NCBI RefSeq assembly: GCF_050589625.1
Contig: NZ_JBNGOP010000003.1
Span: 124,001 to 188,000, forward strand
From: Pelagihabitans sp947500445
Lineage (GTDB): Bacteria > Bacteroidota > Bacteroidia > Flavobacteriales > Flavobacteriaceae
Length of the DNA stretch: 64,000 bases
Reading direction: 5' to 3'
Below the pieces are notes generated by a model. That model made no database searches and was not told where the DNA came from. It saw only the letters and a list, made by a program, of their open reading frames with translations. The translations under genes and the position numbers were made by a program. Within the stretch, counting starts at the first letter, position 1. The number at the start of each line of letters is the position of its first letter. This document shows positions 8,108 to 17,339 of the stretch, piece by piece.

Positions 8108-9139
8108 ATGAAAAAGCTCCATACGTTAGTATTCGTTTTGGTATTGTTGTTAGGTTATGGCAAACCATTGTCGCAAACTTTAGGGACGATTGCCCCTATG
8201 CCTGTGTTAGCGAATGAAACAAAGAGATCGGTGGTGTTCATAACCGGTTTTGATGAAGGTGACAATACGTATTATACCAATGCGGAAAACTACTTTGTGG
8301 AGCAAGGCCTGCCCGTAGTAAAAGGGCTCTTTTCCCTGGAGGAGGTCATCACTTGGTTGAACCGATCGGCCCAAATAAATTTTGATGAGGTACATATTGT
8401 TAGCCATAGCAATGCATGGATGGGAATGTCCCTAAAAACCACAAAGAACGGGCAACGTATAACGGTAAAAACCTTACTGCAGGCCAAAGGGGAACATAAA
8501 ATACCGGAACTGAAAAGGGGAATACACCCAGAAACTAAAGTAATGTTCCATTCCTGTGGATTGGGCGAGAATGTAAAGCTGCTACAGGAATTAAAAAGAA
8601 CCTTGAGTGGTACGGTTTCGCCAAAGGTCTATGCTTCTGCCTACTTTAACGTATTTGGCGGAAAGTTTGCAGGGCATTATTTGGCCAAACCCTATTATGG
8701 GTATTACCCCACTGCGGAATCTCCCGGACCGTTGGCGCTTACCAAAGCGTTCCGATCGGCTTACCCGGAAACAAAAATTGATTGGCGCAAAGCCATGAAA
8801 ACCCGTCGTGAAGCTACCCTTGGGGAAGCATACAGTTTTAAGTTCAACATTCCCGTTACCTGGGAATTTAGTTTCGATACGGTTTCGGAAGTGCCCGTAC
8901 TGGACGGCCGCGAGGCCATTATGGATTGGGTGGCGGAATCCCCGGAAATGGCCGAAGTCCTTTTGGAATTGAATATCCCTCTGGAAAAGTTCCGTTGGAA
9001 GAGCGAAGTTCAAGGAAAAAAAATGACGATCAAAGCAAAAACGACCGTGCTTTGTGTACTGGAGCCGGTTTTGAGTCATTGTAACGAAGAGTACCGTATG
9101 CCAGTAGCCGAAGAGACAACGCTATATCAAATATTATAG
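8108..9139 (+). CDS. Secreted protein with possible caspase-like His-Cys dyad
   Basis: 343 residues; signal peptide of about 23 residues ending KPLSQ. The order of elements resembles the caspase/hemoglobinase (clan CD) fold: strand SVVFITGF, strand DEVHIVSHSN with H100, then strand TKVMFHSCGLGEN with C150, so that strand-His and strand-Cys are separated by about 50 residues as in that clan. The C-terminal half (EVPVLDGREAIMDWVAES onward) is not recognised. The enzyme call is from motif order only; an unrelated alpha/beta protein is possible. It stands alone with 49 bp to the next gene. A second protein with a similar His-Cys arrangement lies at 46892-47689. Confidence 0.6.
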   Translation: MKKLHTLVFVLVLLLGYGKPLSQTLGTIAPMPVLANETKRSVVFITGFDEGDNTYYTNAENYFVEQGLPVVKGLFSLEEVITWLNRSAQINFDEVHIVSHSNAWMGMSLKTTKNGQRITVKTLLQAKGEHKIPELKRGIHPETKVMFHSCGLGENVKLLQELKRTLSGTVSPKVYASAYFNVFGGKFAGHYLAKPYYGYYPTAESPGPLALTKAFRSAYPETKIDWRKAMKTRREATLGEAYSFKFNIPVTWEFSFDTVSEVPVLDGREAIMDWVAESPEMAEVLLELNIPLEKFRWKSEVQGKKMTIKAKTTVLCVLEPVLSHCNEEYRMPVAEETTLYQIL

Positions 9140-9187
9140 CCTTATTTTCGTTTAATCTACGGTCCAACTAATGGAAATTCTAGTCTT

Positions 9188-12100
9188 TTGAACCAGAGCC
9201 TAACATACCTTTTTTTGTGTTTATGTTTCGTATATGCGGAACAGTTAGTCGCACAAAATAGCCAGTTGCGCCCGTATACGATAGCCGAGGGCTTGCCCCA
9301 GTCGCAGGTGTACGATGTGGCACAGGACGAAAAAGGGTTTTTATGGTTAGGAACCCAAGGGGGCGGCCTCGCAAATTTCGATGGCGAAACCTTTTCGGTA
9401 TGGAACGAGAATGATGGACTGCTTTCCAACTATATCCATGCCCTGCACAGCGCCAACGATTCGGTGTTCGTTGGAGCCAACAGAGGACTTTCCATAAAAA
9501 CAAAGCGTGGTTTTACCAATTATGAAATTCCTTTAATACAGCAGTTCTATCGGTATAAAAACAACCTATATCTCGCAACACGAAAAGGCATATATGCCTA
9601 TTCCCAAAAATCGGGACCCAAAAAAATACCGATACATCCTGAAATAGATGCCAGTAGCATCAACACCATTTATTTTGATGGGGACCATTTTTGGTTGGCC
9701 ACCGATAACGGACTCTGGAAATGCAATGCGTTGAACGCTACCGCCGGTGAAATCAGCAAATTGGAGTCCAATAATTTTACCGCGGTACTACAGCATAACA
9801 AAAAGATCATTGCGGCTACTTTTGATGATGGGGTGTTCGTTATGGATCAAGAAAACCCCAAGAATACGTTTCTGATGCCCGAGCCGCTCGGTGTCAACAG
9901 CATGTCCGTTTACAAAAACCAGTTATGGATGGCTACCCATAATGGAGTTTCGGTTATCGAAACCAAAAATTTTGATGTGGTAAAACAATTGCACACCGGT
10001 AACGGTTTGGCGGCACCCCACGTTCGAAAAGTGTTTTGCGATTCCCGAAACAATCTTTGGATCGCTACCTCCGGAGGGGGACTGTACAAGTACTTCCAAA
10101 ACAATTTTGTGCATTATGACAAACGCAACGGTTTAAAGGGAAACCGTATTTACGCGGTACACCGCGCAAAGGATGAGATCTGGTTGTCCAGCTCGGAGGC
10201 CGGACTTACAAAAATAGACTCCTCGGGCATACATCCGTTACCCAATAAAAACCCTTTTTACAAGGTAAAGATCAAGACCATTGCCAGTGACGCAAATGGG
10301 AACATCTGGGCCGGATCCGACGATAGGGGCATCCTTTTCCGCGAAACAAAAACCACGGATAGTTTAGTGCTCCGATCCCGAAATTCCTTTCAAATTCAAA
10401 TAGACACCATACCGGTAACCCGGACCACCGAACATAGTATTGACGAACGCAAGGGTTTTCCTTCCGACTGGATCCGAAAACTGGTCGTTGACGATGAATA
10501 CGTATGGGCGGCTACCTATGCCAACGGAATTGTAAAGTTCAATTACTTTTCGGGCAATGACAGTCTGGTAATCCGCAAAACCTTCGGAAAACGGGAGGGA
10601 ATGACCGATCTGCTGCTCAAGGATATGGTAAAAGATGAAAGTGGTCGGTTATGGTTCTCCTCTCAGAACGGACATTTGGGCTATATTGAAGCGGGTAAGT
10701 TGACCATGCTCGATACGCCGCTGGAAGGGCTTACGGCCATAGGAACGGTGCGCTTCCATAACGACAGGTTGTTCCTCGGAACTTCAGGGAAAGGTATTTG
10801 GTATTCCAATAGCGGCACACCCGATAATTTTCAGCAACTCAAGGGTGCAAAAAACAGCGCTTCCAATAACATTTACCAACTTATTTTTGATGATGAAGGA
10901 AATTTATGGGCAGGCACCGAAAAGGGTGTGGATAAGATAGTGTTGAACGCCTCCAACGAAATTATGGAGGTATACCACTTTGGTAGGAACGATGGTTTTT
11001 TAGGGATAGAAACCTGTTTGAACGCCGTGGACAAGGACGGGAAGGGCAACCTTTGGTTCGGTGCGATCTACGGATTGACCAAACACATCCCTAGTCAAAA
11101 CACCAGAACATCCTTACCCCCGAGGGTTTATTTTACAGGGGTAGAAGAAGCGTATAAGGCCATTGACTCCATTGATCTGAGGCAATGGACCAACAGTAAC
11201 AAGGTACTACAGCTGAACCCCGATCAAACGCAATTGGGCTTTTCCTTCAGGACCGTAGACTTGGACCATCCGAACGCCATTGCATATCGTTTCAAGTTGG
11301 ACGATAACGAATGGAGCCCTTGGAGCGCGTCGCGACAGCAAAATTTTGCCGGTCTGGCCTATGGGCCACATACCTTTTCCGTACAGTCCCGAAACCACAG
11401 CTGGGAAGAGAGCGACCCCATAGCGTTCCGCTTTTTTATCGATAGTCCGCTGTACAAGAAAAATTGGTTTCAATGGACCGTACTGGCATCGGTGCTTATG
11501 GTGCTATTAAGTTTGGTATGGTGGTACGTTCAAAAATTAAAATCCAAAAACAGGGCGGCACAGGCACGTTTGAAAACGCAAAATTACCTGCTCACCTTGG
11601 AGCAAAAAGCATTGCGCCTGCAAATGAACCCGCATTTTATTTTTAACGTGCTCAACGGAATCAAAGCGATGGCGACCGATAAACCGGAAAAAATGAATAC
11701 CACCATAAACAGTTTTGCGGTGTTGCTTCGGGATACGCTAACCAATTCCCGAAAGGAAACGATTGCCCTGGACCAAGAAGTAAAAACGCTGGAACATTAT
11801 ATCGCTGTAGAAAAGTTAATGGCCCCAAAGCCGTTTACCCATTCCATAGACGTAAAAACAACGCCCGGTGCCGAGGAAATTTTGATTCCGCCAATGCTGA
11901 TACAGCCTTTTGTGGAAAATGCCATCAGGCATGGCATACTAAAAGGAACTAGGGAAGGGGTATTGCAAGTAGCCTTCCATACCACCGATACCCATTTGCA
12001 TTGCACGGTTTCGGATAACGGTATGGGCATTTTTTCGTCCCAACAAAAAAAGGCGAAAACCGACCACCAGTCCATGGCATTGGTAGTAACAAAAGAACGT

Positions 12101-12214
12101 TTGGAGTCCATATCCGGAAAGGAAAGCTTACAGATCGATGAAGTAAAAAAAGAAGATGGGACGGTCGGAGGAACGCGCATTGCCTTTGCCATTCCCCTGG
12201 TGACCGACTTTTAA
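9188..12214 (+). CDS. Sensor histidine kinase, reg_prop/Y_Y_Y periplasmic sensor with LytS-type kinase
   Basis: The 1008-residue protein starts with TTG at 9188; no in-frame ATG is available, and this start gives a signal peptide (LTYLFLCLCFVYAEQLVAQ). A periplasmic beta-propeller of reg_prop repeats follows (recurring GFLWLGTQGGG, NNLWIATSGGG, GNIWAGSDD, GNLWAGTEKG), then a Y_Y_Y-like beta domain near residues 650-750 (YRFKLDDNEWSPW), one membrane segment at about 760-780, and a His_kinase/HATPase module with phospho-acceptor H816 in MNPHFIFN and an N-box in PFVENAIRHG. This is the one-piece-sensor LytS layout common in Bacteroidota glycan or nutrient sensing. The LytTR regulator follows after 73 bp. 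Confidence 0.93.
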   Translation: MNQSLTYLFLCLCFVYAEQLVAQNSQLRPYTIAEGLPQSQVYDVAQDEKGFLWLGTQGGGLANFDGETFSVWNENDGLLSNYIHALHSANDSVFVGANRGLSIKTKRGFTNYEIPLIQQFYRYKNNLYLATRKGIYAYSQKSGPKKIPIHPEIDASSINTIYFDGDHFWLATDNGLWKCNALNATAGEISKLESNNFTAVLQHNKKIIAATFDDGVFVMDQENPKNTFLMPEPLGVNSMSVYKNQLWMATHNGVSVIETKNFDVVKQLHTGNGLAAPHVRKVFCDSRNNLWIATSGGGLYKYFQNNFVHYDKRNGLKGNRIYAVHRAKDEIWLSSSEAGLTKIDSSGIHPLPNKNPFYKVKIKTIASDANGNIWAGSDDRGILFRETKTTDSLVLRSRNSFQIQIDTIPVTRTTEHSIDERKGFPSDWIRKLVVDDEYVWAATYANGIVKFNYFSGNDSLVIRKTFGKREGMTDLLLKDMVKDESGRLWFSSQNGHLGYIEAGKLTMLDTPLEGLTAIGTVRFHNDRLFLGTSGKGIWYSNSGTPDNFQQLKGAKNSASNNIYQLIFDDEGNLWAGTEKGVDKIVLNASNEIMEVYHFGRNDGFLGIETCLNAVDKDGKGNLWFGAIYGLTKHIPSQNTRTSLPPRVYFTGVEEAYKAIDSIDLRQWTNSNKVLQLNPDQTQLGFSFRTVDLDHPNAIAYRFKLDDNEWSPWSASRQQNFAGLAYGPHTFSVQSRNHSWEESDPIAFRFFIDSPLYKKNWFQWTVLASVLMVLLSLVWWYVQKLKSKNRAAQARLKTQNYLLTLEQKALRLQMNPHFIFNVLNGIKAMATDKPEKMNTTINSFAVLLRDTLTNSRKETIALDQEVKTLEHYIAVEKLMAPKPFTHSIDVKTTPGAEEILIPPMLIQPFVENAIRHGILKGTREGVLQVAFHTTDTHLHCTVSDNGMGIFSSQQKKAKTDHQSMALVVTKERLESISGKESLQIDEVKKEDGTVGGTRIAFAIPLVTDF

Positions 12215-12244
12215 AATGGTGTTTTTTCAAAGTTAAAGTGGTAT
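12215..12244. repeat. Palindromic repeat, degenerate copy C
   Basis: AAATGGTG ... TTTCAAAGTTAAAGTGGTAT immediately after the histidine-kinase stop; the right half fits the family, the left arm is decayed. Confidence 0.6.
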
Positions 12245-12287
12245 AATGTAATTTTCAATATAGACCGATATAACAACTAGAAGCCCT

Positions 12288-13037
12288 ATGCTAACCGCCA
12301 TTATTGTAGAAGACATGTCCGATGCCCTTGCCCTTTTGAAAAAGGACATTGAAACCCGACATCCCGAAATCGAAATTATCGCAACGGCCCAAAGCGTGGT
12401 AGAAGCGGCGAAAGTACTACGGAAAAACCAACCGGATATTTTATTTTTGGACATTATGCTCGGCGACGGTACCGGTTTTGATGTGTTGGAAATTTTCCCG
12501 GAACTTACATCAAAGATTATTTTCGTCACGGCCAGTGATGAGTACGCCATACGGGCCTTTAAGTTTGCGGCCATCGATTATGTATTGAAACCCTATGATC
12601 AAAACGACCTTGGATTGGCCATTGCGCGGGCAAAGGAACAGTTACGGCCCAACGGGGAACGTCTGCAAATACTAAAGGATACCATTTCGGCCCCGGAACA
12701 AAAGCCGGATAAAATATCGTTGCACACGCTGGATCAGATTATTATTGTAAGTCTTGACGATATTGTACGCTGTGCATCGGACAGCAACAATACCATTTTT
12801 CACCTACGGGACAAACGCAAGATATTTGTCACCAAAACCTTAAAGTACTTCTCCGAAATGTTGAAGGCCTACGATTTTGTGCGCATTCACCAAAGTCACT
12901 TGGTAAACCTACAATACATTAGTGCCTATATAAAAACGGACGGGGGGTACCTCATGCTCAAAAATGGGGAGAACGTTCCGGTTTCCGTTCGAAAAAAAGC
13001 CGAGATCATCGATATTTTAGACCGTATGCACCGGTAG
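12288..13037 (+). CDS. LytR/AlgR-family response regulator
   Basis: 249 residues: a CheY-like receiver with the acidic pair ED at 8-9 and phospho-acceptor D55 in ILFLDIMLGDGTG, the conserved Lys in YVLKPYD, then a LytTR DNA-binding domain from about residue 140 (LHTLDQIIIVSLDDI ... FVRIHQSHLVNLQYIS ... GENVPVSVRKK). It follows the sensor kinase at 9188-12214 on the same strand and is almost certainly its partner. The target is not evident; the two lipoprotein genes downstream are candidates by position only. Confidence 0.93.
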   Translation: MLTAIIVEDMSDALALLKKDIETRHPEIEIIATAQSVVEAAKVLRKNQPDILFLDIMLGDGTGFDVLEIFPELTSKIIFVTASDEYAIRAFKFAAIDYVLKPYDQNDLGLAIARAKEQLRPNGERLQILKDTISAPEQKPDKISLHTLDQIIIVSLDDIVRCASDSNNTIFHLRDKRKIFVTKTLKYFSEMLKAYDFVRIHQSHLVNLQYISAYIKTDGGYLMLKNGENVPVSVRKKAEIIDILDRMHR

Positions 13038-13204
13038 TTCTTGTAGAGCACACTAATGCCCTGTATCACCGTTTACAGATTACCTGTATTGTTCGTTTGG
13101 CGCCGACACCTGTATGAAAGCGAAGTCCTTTAATTACTAAAATGGAGCATCGCGCTTAGCATGGTATTTACTTTAGTAAACTCCTTTTGTGAGGCGCTAC
13201 TATG

Positions 13205-13379
13205 TTAAACCCGCATTATGCATTAAAAAATCTATTATAGCTTGAAGATGCTTCAAATCCTAAGCTTCGCAACATTTTCAAATTTAACCAGAGCGATGCT
13301 CTGCAAAAACTTGTAAAATGTTAGGCTTTATTGCATTTTCAACCTTCATAACGAAGTTTTAATACATAATCCGGGTTAA
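13205..13379. repeat. 175-bp element with TTAACCCG-type terminal inverted repeats
   Basis: TTAAACCCGCATTATGC-ATTAAAA at the left and its near-complement TTTTAATACATAATCCGGGTTAA at the right (21 of 24 positions once one gap is allowed) bound a non-coding segment with several internal short hairpins. It occupies much of the gene-free gap 13038-13523. A degenerate relative lies at 2719-2779. No transposase is present. Confidence 0.65.
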
Positions 13380-13523
13380 AATATCAGTTAAGGCGTTTTT
13401 AATCTCATTTTTGATCAACTACCTCTAACTATAGTCAACTTGTATTGCTTTGGATTGGCCAACTTGCGCTCTAATACGAATGGTCCGGCATTGAGGTCGA
13501 CTATAAACCCTAAAACTTTTAAA

Positions 13524-14366
13524 ATGAAAACAAAGAATTTACTTGTAATCGGTATGGCATTGTTCCTGGTAACGGCCTGCCAAAAAGAAGAAGAAACCCC
13601 AAGCGTGGAAACCGCTCAAGAAACGGAGCTGACCGTAAAATATATTGCGGAGAATTATTATAACCCAGATTTAACGGAAGAAGAAAAGACAAAAGTGGCA
13701 AACGCATACCTTGAGCTAGATGTAGAGGAGATGAAAGCGTATTTTCAAATGAGGGCCGAAATCATGAAGGCTGAAGGTTCGGACACTAAAGATGTTGACG
13801 CAAAATTGGAGCTTTTACTTGAAGTGAACGATGAAATATTTCAGGAAACAGGTAAGTCATATAGCCAAGCAGATGTCGCTAAGGTCAGTGCGCGCTACTA
13901 TGAAAAGCTAGTAGAAGCAAATCTGGACGAAAAAGGGCAAGAGGTTGCTCGTAATTCATCTTGCAGTAATTGGTATAAAACGACAAACTGGCGCTTTTAT
14001 AGGTACCAAGGTCCTGCAACGGCCGCACAATATCATGCTATGTACTTCGTAGGATTTCGGAATTTTGGTGGAAATTCTCCTGATTGCGATATGATGTTTC
14101 GATCGACGCGATATGTAGAGAGTCGCAGGACAAATTATTTGGTGGCCAGTACCGCGGCGGCAATGAATGCCATGACGGGAACTTTTCTAGGTATTTATAG
14201 CAAGAATGCCACGGAAGTTCTGGGAAGGGAAGTATGGTACAGTTCATCTAGAAGAAGCCTGTACGCAGAAGTAGGCATAGGAGCCGATAGAATTAACGTT
14301 AACTACCCCCTTGGAGGTGCGAATACCTTTGCAAGACAGATTTGGGTAACTTCTTTTGCATACTAA
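13524..14366 (+). CDS. Lipoprotein of unknown family, paralogue 1
   Basis: The ATG at 13524 is preferred because it yields a lipoprotein signal (ending FLVTAC, acylated Cys) and because the leader actttt-aaaa-ATG is nearly identical to that of the paralogue downstream. The 280-residue protein has a helical, acidic N-terminal half (EEEKTKVANAYLELDVEEM) and a C-terminal domain rich in aromatic and basic residues with NFGGNSPDCDMMFRS and YLVASTAAAMNAMTG. I recognise no family. It shares its whole architecture with the protein at 14839-15693, so the pair arose by tandem duplication. Probably outer-membrane anchored; role unknown. Confidence 0.8.
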   Translation: MKTKNLLVIGMALFLVTACQKEEETPSVETAQETELTVKYIAENYYNPDLTEEEKTKVANAYLELDVEEMKAYFQMRAEIMKAEGSDTKDVDAKLELLLEVNDEIFQETGKSYSQADVAKVSARYYEKLVEANLDEKGQEVARNSSCSNWYKTTNWRFYRYQGPATAAQYHAMYFVGFRNFGGNSPDCDMMFRSTRYVESRRTNYLVASTAAAMNAMTGTFLGIYSKNATEVLGREVWYSSSRRSLYAEVGIGADRINVNYPLGGANTFARQIWVTSFAY

Positions 14367-14416
14367 CATTTACCAAACGAAAGAGGTCCATTAGAAAGAT
14401 TGTTGAAATATAGAAG

Positions 14417-14460
14417 TAGGGTTTTTATCAACTTGGTTTAAGCTGATAATAGCCCTATTT
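14417..14460 (+). terminator. Probable terminator after lipoprotein paralogue 1
   Basis: TAGGGTTTTTATCA pairs with TGATAATAGCCCTA (12 of 14) around a 13-base loop, followed by a weak T tract. The rest of the 14367-14838 gap shows nothing I can name. Confidence 0.5.
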
Positions 14461-14838
14461 CGTTTGTTCTCCCGTGAGCATATTATTTTTCTGCATATGT
14501 TGCCTATGCATGTCCAAGGATTTTTCAATAGCGCTTTCTGGTTGTATGATAACTCAAACTCATAACGCTAAAGTAGCAACCCCTTTTCATACGTTTTAAG
14601 AACGTATCCGATTCATAAATCGGTGTTCCAATTTGAAGGAAATCCTATTGGCATGCAATTTTTTGGAGGGTGTTGGATGTTCGTTTCATCTTAAATTAAT
14701 GGAACCCTCATTTAATCGCAATTTTCAGAAAGGACCGTACATTTTTGTGAATGGTTGTTGCCGAATATTGAGAACCTTGCACCATAATCTAACTGGAACT
14801 GTACAGATTCCAAAATTGTAACCCCTAAACTTTTAAAA

Positions 14839-15693
14839 ATGAAAACAAAAAATCTATTAATTATCGGCATGACAGTGTTCATAGCGGGCTCATGCCAAAA
14901 AGAGGAGGAAACGGTAAATATGGAAGCCGTGAACGACACGGAATACACGGTGAAGTACATTGCGGAAAACTACGACAATCCCGACCTGGATCGGGGCGAA
15001 ATGAATGAAATTGCGGATGCATATCTGACCTTGGATAGTGAACAAATGAAAGAATTTTTTAAGTTGCGGGGTGAAATAATGAAGGGCCGTGGCATGGATG
15101 CTGCCGAAGTTGATACCCGGGTGGCCATGCTATTGGAGGTCAACAATAATCTACAGGAAGAAACTGGAAAATCGTACGCGCAAGCGCAATCTGAAAAACT
15201 AGGTACTGCATTCGATGGTGTCGCCACAGAGGAAAAGTACAAATCGGAAAACTTCGAAATGGGAAGAGGCGCCTATTGCCCTAGTGGAACATGGGATAAT
15301 CGTGGGACGTATCCATTTTATAGATATAGACGCTCCTCTGTAGATAGATATACCAGTTATTATGGCATTGGATATGTAGGACGCGTCAATTTTGGGGGAA
15401 ATTCCTCAGATTGCGACTTTTTATTCCGTTCAAATAGTTACCCTGCTTCGAAAAGAGGGCAGTACTTGGTGGCCTCTACTTCAAGAGCAATAAATGCCAT
15501 GCGCGGCTATGTACGAGGAATCTCCAATGGAAATGAAACAAAGGTGCCAGCAAAACAATATTATACAAGCTCTTCCAGAAGATTCATAAAATCTGAAGTT
15601 GGAGTAGGTTTTGGTAGAGTTGTTGGAAATTATCCATTCGGGGGCGCACCTGGTTTTGCAAGTGAAATTTGGGTCGCTACCAGGGATCAATAA
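14839..15693 (+). CDS. Lipoprotein of unknown family, paralogue 2
   Basis: 284 residues, starting MKTKNLLIIGMTVFIAGSC, a lipoprotein signal with the acylated Cys after AGS. The sequence follows paralogue 1 throughout: KYIAENYDNPDL, LLEVNNNLQEETGKSYAQA, RVNFGGNSSDCDFLFRS, QYLVASTSRAINAM and a final GFASEIWVA. Conserved Cys, Gly and aromatic residues cluster in the last 140 residues, suggesting a folded domain there, while the helical first half differs more. Each gene has its own downstream hairpin, so they may be expressed separately. No family recognised. Confidence 0.8.
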   Translation: MKTKNLLIIGMTVFIAGSCQKEEETVNMEAVNDTEYTVKYIAENYDNPDLDRGEMNEIADAYLTLDSEQMKEFFKLRGEIMKGRGMDAAEVDTRVAMLLEVNNNLQEETGKSYAQAQSEKLGTAFDGVATEEKYKSENFEMGRGAYCPSGTWDNRGTYPFYRYRRSSVDRYTSYYGIGYVGRVNFGGNSSDCDFLFRSNSYPASKRGQYLVASTSRAINAMRGYVRGISNGNETKVPAKQYYTSSSRRFIKSEVGVGFGRVVGNYPFGGAPGFASEIWVATRDQ

Positions 15694-15748
15694 AACCATT
15701 CCGTATCTCCAAACAAAATGGAAAATTGATAAACTATGCGTTTATAAG

Positions 15749-15783
15749 AAGGGTTGTATCCGTTAGGTTACAACCCTTTTTTA
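15749..15783 (+). terminator. Terminator between lipoprotein 2 and convergent rtcB copy
   Basis: AAGGGTTGTA-tccgttaggt-TACAACCCTT followed by TTTT; it ends at the rtcB stop codon (15784) on the other strand and may serve both convergent genes. Confidence 0.85.
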
Positions 15784-17178
15784 TTACCTTAAAGATTTTC
15801 TTCTTTTCCTTCGCCAAGGCGCGTTCTTTTCCCAATCCCCGGCCATAATACAACCATAGGGCATCACTTCGTCCAGAACGGTCCCTAAGCCATATTCGTC
15901 CATTTGGGTGCGTACAGTGGTAGCATCCTTATAGGCGCTCGGCAATTCGGAAACGTCGATTTCTTTCGAAAAGAAACGGACATCCAAACCTTTGGTTTCC
16001 TCGGCAAATACGTCCTCATTAGTGAATTCGGCCTTGTTCTTTTTGTATTGGGTTCTACTCATGTTCCTACCCGCTCCGTGGGGCGCAAAACCAAGATTGG
16101 TCTTGGTAGTGGCACCTTCGACGATCAATACCGGTTCGGCCATGTTCAATGGAATCAAACGAGGCCCCGTAATATCGGGCATAAATTTGGCATCCAAAGG
16201 AGTGGCCCCTTTGGCATGGTAGAACAGCTCCCCTTCTTTAAAAACGAAGTTGTGTTCGTTCCAATAGCGATCTTGGGCTTCCATTCCCAACGCCGTCAAG
16301 GTAGCATCATGGATCACTTCGTGGTTTTTCTTGGTCCATGCGCGAATGATTTGCAAAGCTTCCCAATAGGTTTTCCCTTCTTCCGTATCAAAAGGGATCC
16401 AAGCGTTTTGTTTGAAGGTGGCAGGGGAGATTTCCCTGCGAAACCGCTCCGCAATTTTCATTCCCTTGGTATACAAACGCGCTCCGGGGCCACGGGAACC
16501 ATGGTGGGTGATCAACATGGTGTTTCCCGTTTTTTTCGACTTCCCCACAAAAAGGAAATGGTTACCATCGCCTTGTGTTCCCAAATGGGATCTTGCGGCT
16601 TGGATCATATTTCCATCGTTCAACAAAAAGTTGGCCTTAAAAGCTTCCAATAACTCGGTCGGGAAACGGTATTGTGTATTTCTATCGCGTCCGCCCGGAC
16701 CAAAATGCGTGCTGGCGTGTGCGGCATCCAAAACTGCCTTTGGGTCGGCGTCGCCAAAATTGGTCAACATTACGGAGCAACAGATATCGGCACTGTGCAT
16801 TCCGGGGTGGATGGCATTTTTGGCAACGGCCACCCCACCGACGGGAATGGTCCCTTTTGGCCCGGCCGGGCAGGCATCGGGCATTACGGCTCCGGCTAGG
16901 ATCGTCGGGGTCTTCATTAACAGTTGCATAGTGGTAAGTACCGATGCAACGTTGGTCTCCTCCAATTCGTTTTCCGCCTTTATATTAATGGCGAAGGGAA
17001 TGGGTTCCGAATGCAGTTCAACAATAGGGCCGGGACGAAACTGTTCCAAATAGGCCAACATTGCGGCCTCTTCCAATTGGTTTGTATTGATATGGGCAAT
17101 GGCTTCAGGGAACCATTTCCCCGATTTAAAGCCCAATGCGATCAATGTTTTTCCGGTAATGTTTACGATATCTTTCAT
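15784..17178 (-). CDS. Second, divergent RtcB-family RNA ligase
   Basis: From the ATG at 17178 (the frame also allows 17211) this gives 464 residues. All RtcB metal and active-site motifs are present but in a different clade-type wording from the copy at 555-1946: MPDACPAGPKGTIPVGGV, HSADICCSVM, GTQGDGNHFLFVG, ITHHGSRGPG, EHNFVF, HAKGATPLD and FAPHGAGRNMSR, with H367 as the predicted GMP-carrying histidine. It should therefore be an active 3'-phosphate or cyclic-phosphate/5'-OH RNA ligase. There is no release factor next to it; instead it is transcribed away from an HD-type phosphohydrolase and a WYL regulator, which suggests a separate repair or processing role under their control (inference). 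Confidence 0.92.
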   Translation of the reverse strand: MKDIVNITGKTLIALGFKSGKWFPEAIAHINTNQLEEAAMLAYLEQFRPGPIVELHSEPIPFAINIKAENELEETNVASVLTTMQLLMKTPTILAGAVMPDACPAGPKGTIPVGGVAVAKNAIHPGMHSADICCSVMLTNFGDADPKAVLDAAHASTHFGPGGRDRNTQYRFPTELLEAFKANFLLNDGNMIQAARSHLGTQGDGNHFLFVGKSKKTGNTMLITHHGSRGPGARLYTKGMKIAERFRREISPATFKQNAWIPFDTEEGKTYWEALQIIRAWTKKNHEVIHDATLTALGMEAQDRYWNEHNFVFKEGELFYHAKGATPLDAKFMPDITGPRLIPLNMAEPVLIVEGATTKTNLGFAPHGAGRNMSRTQYKKNKAEFTNEDVFAEETKGLDVRFFSKEIDVSELPSAYKDATTVRTQMDEYGLGTVLDEVMPYGCIMAGDWEKNAPWRRKRRKSLR

Positions 17179-17339
17179 CTTGTTTTCTTTTAGGTGCCCC
17201 ACCGACTCCAAGCGTTCGGCGGGGCGCTACAGGAAGTCGGCGAACTGGCTTCTTTATGATTCCGGTACAAACTTCACATCTTTCTGCGCAATCATTTTGC
17301 GTAGTTATGAAATACACTATCTTTAAGTCAAAGGATCAA

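Noticed and set aside
15904..16653. 249-codon frame antisense to the second RtcB
   Set aside because: It lies entirely within an rtcB frame with all family motifs; no recognisable protein features.
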